Assembly: GCF_002284575.1 (NCBI RefSeq)
Contig: NZ_NPKJ01000068.1
Location: 62,001-126,000 of the forward strand
DNA length: 64,000 bases
Source: Mesorhizobium temperatum
GTDB lineage: Bacteria > Pseudomonadota > Alphaproteobacteria > Rhizobiales > Rhizobiaceae
Reading direction: 5' to 3'
Numbering within the stretch: position 1 is the stretch's first letter; every line of letters begins with the position of its first letter. A program made the position numbers and the translations under genes. Shown here in pieces: positions 61,189-64,000 of the stretch. The notes below the pieces were generated by a model. It ran no database searches. It was not told the DNA's origin and saw only the letters and a list, made by a program, of their open reading frames with translations.

Positions 61189-61307
61189 CGATACGCCCTG
61201 CACTTGCCTTACAGCCGGCCGAATCGGCGTCATCGCCGTCACGCCCTGCACCCTATATGACCGAGGCTTGAAAATGCGCTTCGGGGCGGGTGAAGGCAAG
61301 CACATGT

Positions 61308-61322
61308 TTAACAAACGGTTAA
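61308..61322. promoter_or_regulatory. CtrA-type site upstream of rcdA
   Basis: TTAA-CAAACGG-TTAA (61308-61322) matches TTAA-N7-TTAA exactly. It lies 120 bp before the rcdA start and after the terminator at 61360. Confidence 0.65.
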
Positions 61323-61359
61323 CGGCGATGCACGCACCCGGGCAATCCGGATCGCGGAC

Positions 61360-61388
61360 AAAAAAAGAGCCGCGGATAAGGCGGCTCT
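61360..61388 (-). terminator. Strong Rho-independent terminator
   Basis: The stem AGAGCCGC (61366-61373) and GCGGCTCT (61381-61388) has a 7-nt loop and is followed on the minus strand by seven T's (61366-61360). Confidence 0.92.
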
Positions 61389-61457
61389 CAGGAGTTTAAC
61401 AGGGAGGCGTCAAACAAAGTGGCTCCAACCACTCGGTAAGAATCCAGATCACTGGAT
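61360..61457 (-). ncRNA. Predicted small RNA upstream of rcdA
   Basis: A CTTCAT (61485-61490)/TACTAT (61462-61467) promoter pair with a 17-bp spacer lies just upstream and overlaps a perfect CtrA site. The transcript would begin with the hairpin ATCCAG-tgat-CTGGAT (61442-61457), then AGTGG/CCACT (61418-61433). A single-stranded part with CCTCCC and ACTCCT follows, able to pair with Shine-Dalgarno sequences. It ends in the terminator GAGCCGC/GCGGCTC with seven T's. The preceding gene ends at 61553, so this is not its coding region. It could instead be the 3' end of that gene's mRNA. Confidence 0.5.
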
Positions 61458-61481
61458 GCACATAGTAAACGCCTGTAAAGC

Positions 61482-61496
61482 TTAATGAAGCCTTAA
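61482..61496. promoter_or_regulatory. CtrA-type site upstream of the predicted small RNA
   Basis: TTAA-TGAAGCC-TTAA (61482-61496) matches TTAA-N7-TTAA exactly. It overlaps the -35 region of the candidate leftward promoter, the usual place for CtrA activation. Confidence 0.6.
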
Positions 61497-61552
61497 CGGC
61501 GCGGATATTTTTTGAACAAGCGTCGCCCACCTGTGCCGTAACAGCACAATAT

Positions 61553-61957
61553 TCAGGCCTTTTGAGCCTCAGGAAGCCGCTCGGCTTTCCACACCACCGG
61601 CAGCGCGATATAGGCGAACAGCAGCAATCCGGCGTAAAACCCCATCGAGGATATTGCCACCAGCGGCTCGATCGCCGGGTTGCCGGCAAGCATGATGTAA
61701 AGGCCGATCAACAGGCCGATGCCACTGATTGCCGTCAACCAGAAATGGACCGTGGCGAGCGTCTTTTGCCCGATTGCCGGAAACAAATGGTAGAAGAAGG
61801 CAAACACCGCCGACATCAGCCATCCGGCCACCATGATGTGGGCGTGGGTCGGCATCTGCGCATGATCTTTGCTGATCGCCATCTGAAGGCCGAGCGCCAT
61901 CCCGACCAGTGCGTAGACGACGGCCAGCGTGAAGAAATTTCGTGCTACCTTTTGCAT
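61553..61957 (-). CDS. Small membrane protein resembling part of cytochrome oxidase subunit I
   Basis: The 134-residue protein has four hydrophobic helices. Conserved His residues are in MPTHAHIMVAGW and FFYHLFPAIG, patterns seen in short relatives of the cbb3/NO-reductase catalytic subunit. It is far too short for a full oxidase (450-550 residues), so it cannot hold the complete haem-copper site. The start at 61957 follows GGGGGATACT. The function is unknown. Confidence 0.72.
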   Translation of the reverse strand: MQKVARNFFTLAVVYALVGMALGLQMAISKDHAQMPTHAHIMVAGWLMSAVFAFFYHLFPAIGQKTLATVHFWLTAISGIGLLIGLYIMLAGNPAIEPLVAISSMGFYAGLLLFAYIALPVVWKAERLPEAQKA

Positions 61958-62302
61958 AGTATCCCCCGATTTGCCTTTTCCCGTCATGGGAATGGGTTGA
62001 GTTCAGGCGGTCGCCCGCCGCCGGGTCCCGGCATCGGCTCATTTGCATCGGCAATGTTTCTGGACGATGCCGCATGGCGCCCGACCCTTCCCGGCGTTGT
62101 CAGAATAGCAGGAAACAGCACGACGCGCTGGCGCAATTGTTGAACGGTCCCGTTACGGCCGTGTCTCATAGGACGTCGAAACAAAGCTGCCTCCCTCGCG
62201 ACATCGTTCCGAAACAGGCGCCGCGCTAAACGCCCTCTCCTCGCAGCGAGATGGAGCAAATATGCGCCGCTCGCAGTCGTCAAATATCCAAGGAGGGGAA
62301 CC
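61958..62302. other. 345-bp divergent intergenic region
   Basis: It lies between the small oxidase-like gene and the DUF2269 gene. I see no repeat, operator or clear promoter in it. Confidence 0.5.
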
Positions 62303-62854
62303 ATGGATTGGTACTCGATCATCAAATTTCTGCACGTCCTCTCGGCGATCCTCTGGGTCGGCGGCGGCTTCACGCTGATGGTGCTTGCGGTGCGCGCCGA
62401 CCGCGCCGGAAACATCGAAGGCATGCTGCAGGCCATGCGCGCCACTGGCGAGCTGGGCAACAGGTTCTTCGCGCCGATGTCGATGCTGACGCTCGCCTTC
62501 GGCCTCATCATGTGCGGGTTCTGGGTCGGCTTCTCCGACCTGTGGATCCTGATCGGCCTTGCCGGCTACGCGACGAATTTCTGCATCGGCATGTTCATCT
62601 TCAAGCCGACCGCCGACCGCATGGCGGGGATGATCGCCAAGGACGGCGTCACGCCGGCGGCCCTCGCCCAGGGCCAGCGCATCCTCAACGCTGCACGCGT
62701 CGACTATTCGGTGATGCTGGTGATCATCGCCGACATGGTGCTGAAGCCGACCCTGAACGATGTCACCATCCTGGGCTGCATGGCGCTGGTCCTGACCACC
62801 GGAATTGCTCTCGCCCTCGGCGGAACGCGCCGGTTGGTGCCGAGCGCCGCCTGA
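62303..62854 (+). CDS. DUF2269 family integral membrane protein
   Basis: This 183-residue protein has five hydrophobic helices and starts with FLHVLSAILWVGGGF, typical of the DUF2269 family, in which His and Trp/Gly of the first helix are conserved. AAGGAGGGG precedes the start. No function is established for the family. It is divergent from the small oxidase-like gene, and both have membrane His residues, so a haem link is possible but unproven. Confidence 0.8.
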   Translation: MDWYSIIKFLHVLSAILWVGGGFTLMVLAVRADRAGNIEGMLQAMRATGELGNRFFAPMSMLTLAFGLIMCGFWVGFSDLWILIGLAGYATNFCIGMFIFKPTADRMAGMIAKDGVTPAALAQGQRILNAARVDYSVMLVIIADMVLKPTLNDVTILGCMALVLTTGIALALGGTRRLVPSAA

Positions 62855-62910
62855 AATCTGCCGTGACGCTGACGGCGGCTCGGCTGTCGGCAGCTTCCAT
62901 GGCTGGCAAT

Positions 62911-63681
62911 TTAGAGAAGGCCGGCAATCCCGTCCCACAGAAGCTTGACTGCGACGACCGCCACGGTTGCGTAGGTCAAGGGGTAGAACAGTTCCGGCCG
63001 CATCCGCCGGACCAGCCAGGCGCCGGCAATGGTCGAAAGCGGCGCCAGCGGTACCAGAACCGCCGACGCGGTCAGGTTGGTGGTGTCGAACTGTCCCAGC
63101 GCAAAATAGGGGATGAGCTTCAATGCGTTGGTGGCGGCAAAGAAGATTGCGGCGGTGCCCGACAGCACTTTCGGATCGAGCCGGATCGGCAGCGCGTAGA
63201 CCTGAAAGGGCGGGCCGCCGACATGGGCGACGAAGCTGGTGAAACCGGCGACCGTCCCCCAGAAGGCGGCAGCCGCGCGGTTGGGCTCGGCCGAGTGGCC
63301 CGCACCGTGCCGCATCTGTAGAAAGACCCAGCGAAGCACAAAGATCATGGCCACCGCGCCGACGATCAGCCGCACCATTTCCGCTGTCACCAGTGCAGCG
63401 GTCAGCCAGCCGAGGCCGATGCCGATCACCGCCCCCGGCATCATGTCCGTAAGCATCTTGCGGTCGTAGACACCCCACCATGTCCACACCGAGACAATGT
63501 CCATCAGGCACAGTATAGGCAGCAGGATGGCAGCGGCCTGCACCGGCGGCATGGCCAGCGCCATCAGCGGCACGCCGACGAAGCCGACCGCACCGCCAAA
63601 GCCGCCCTTGGACAGACCGACCAGGATGACGGCTGGAATGGCGGCGGCATAGAACCAAGGATCGAGGAGAAGACCTGACAT
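62911..63681 (-). CDS. TauE/SafE family sulfite or anion exporter
   Basis: The 256-residue membrane protein (start 63681) has about eight helices in two repeats. It has the family signatures GLSKGGFGGAVGFVGVPLMA near residue 23 and GFTSFVAHVGGPPFQVY in the second half. TauE/SafE proteins export sulfite, sulfoacetate or other organic anions. No sulfonate genes are adjacent, so the substrate is open. Confidence 0.88.
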   Translation of the reverse strand: MSGLLLDPWFYAAAIPAVILVGLSKGGFGGAVGFVGVPLMALAMPPVQAAAILLPILCLMDIVSVWTWWGVYDRKMLTDMMPGAVIGIGLGWLTAALVTAEMVRLIVGAVAMIFVLRWVFLQMRHGAGHSAEPNRAAAAFWGTVAGFTSFVAHVGGPPFQVYALPIRLDPKVLSGTAAIFFAATNALKLIPYFALGQFDTTNLTASAVLVPLAPLSTIAGAWLVRRMRPELFYPLTYATVAVVAVKLLWDGIAGLL

Positions 63682-63793
63682 CGGCGGGGAGCAGTTGGAG
63701 GGAAAGCGTGTAGACGCTGGAATAGCCGATAAACCTTCGCGCCGCGACTGCAAATGTGCACACGATGCGATGCGTCGTGAGTGCTGACGCCTG

Positions 63794-64000
63794 TTACGGT
63801 TTTGAGATGGCGGTTGCGGCGAGCGGCGGTGGGCGCCTGCGGATCGGCTGCGCCTTGATAATGGCTGTGCTCGTTTCGGCCTTGTCGGCGATACGGTCGA
63901 GGAGCTTGTCGAGGTCGCCAATCGAGCGAACGAACAGCCGGGCAACAAAGCAGTCGTCGCCCGTCACCTTGTCGCATTCGCCAAACTCCGGAATCTCCTC
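63794..64000 (-). CDS. Lrp/AsnC family transcriptional regulator, C-terminal part (cut by window edge)
   Basis: The last 68 residues are visible, running from the window edge to TAA at 63794-63796. They carry the end of the AsnC/Lrp effector domain (KVTGDDCFVARLFVRSIGDL, then LDRIADKAETSTAIIKAQPI). The DNA-binding half lies outside. It is the next leftward gene upstream of the TauE/SafE exporter, 112 bp away, so control of that exporter is possible. Confidence 0.85.
   Translation of the reverse strand, partial: EEIPEFGECDKVTGDDCFVARLFVRSIGDLDKLLDRIADKAETSTAIIKAQPIRRRPPPLAATAISKP

Larger units (their letters stand above)
61189..61552. other. 364-bp intergenic region with two CtrA sites and a predicted small RNA
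   Basis: In the leftward direction the order is: CtrA site (61482-61496), promoter-like boxes, about 100 nt of structured sequence, a strong terminator (61360-61388), a second CtrA site (61308-61322), and the rcdA start (61188). No protein-coding gene is supported here. Confidence 0.7.

Overview
The window looks like a chromosomal segment of a Rhizobiales alphaproteobacterium, most likely Mesorhizobium or a close relative. The evidence is high GC throughout, the PhaR/PhaAB and RpoH2 sets, a CarD-FdxA-S4-SUV3 helicase block, RcdA, a ybgC-tol-pal-cpoB-tilS-ftsH-glmM envelope supercluster, CtrA-type TTAA-N7-TTAA sites, GANTC sites, and several families of short palindromic intergenic repeats that I associate with Mesorhizobium. 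I see no rRNA, tRNA, CRISPR array, transposase or prophage. Most genes are ordinary core metabolism and housekeeping. The unusual material is mainly in the gaps between genes.

Layout. 1-5.5 kb: RND efflux pump (cut by the left edge) with its adaptor, then a molybdenum hydroxylase pair with a divergent TetR. 6.2-14.7 kb: patatin and 3-hydroxybutyrate dehydrogenase, a TetR facing a small secreted protein, the PHB genes phaR and phaAB, and a frameshifted FAD monooxygenase facing its own TetR. 15.3-20.6 kb: SUV3-like helicase, S4 protein, ferredoxin, CarD. 20.7-24.3 kb: cystine-type ABC transporter and rpoH2. 24.4-32.5 kb: M48 lipoprotein protease, TPP-riboswitch-controlled thiBPQ, thiN, Uup. 32.6-33.1 kb: CcdAB toxin-antitoxin. 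33.2-40.5 kb: a membrane-anchored low-complexity protein, purA, an EamA transporter, serA and serC with a structured leader. 40.7-42.4 kb: two outer-membrane beta-barrel proteins, each with a CtrA-type site. 42.7-55.8 kb: glmM, a secreted Cys-module repeat protein, ftsH, tilS, cpoB, pal, tolB, tolA, tolR, tolQ, ybgC. 55.9-64 kb: GH5 glucanase, metallophosphoesterase, ruvCAB, rcdA, small membrane proteins, a TauE/SafE exporter and a partial Lrp/AsnC regulator.

How things connect. PHB synthesis (phaAB), its regulator (phaR) and PHB breakdown (bdhA) lie within 5 kb and share TGC-rich palindromes. Thiamine uptake (thiBPQ, riboswitch controlled) is back to back with thiamine pyrophosphorylation (thiN). 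The envelope genes form one long leftward array. CtrA-type sites stand before both outer-membrane protein genes and rcdA, with weaker versions before pal and tolQ, so a cell-cycle-linked envelope programme is plausible.

The best candidates for something undescribed are: (1) a predicted small RNA of about 100 nt at 61360-61457, with a perfect CtrA site and a promoter upstream and a strong terminator, lying just upstream of rcdA; (2) five GANTC methylation sites in 45 bp, spaced about one helical turn apart, upstream of the SUV3-like helicase; (3) a secreted protein built of four Cys-framed modules; (4) repeat families whose hairpins differ between copies by compensatory base changes. All are read by eye from one sequence and none has been tested.
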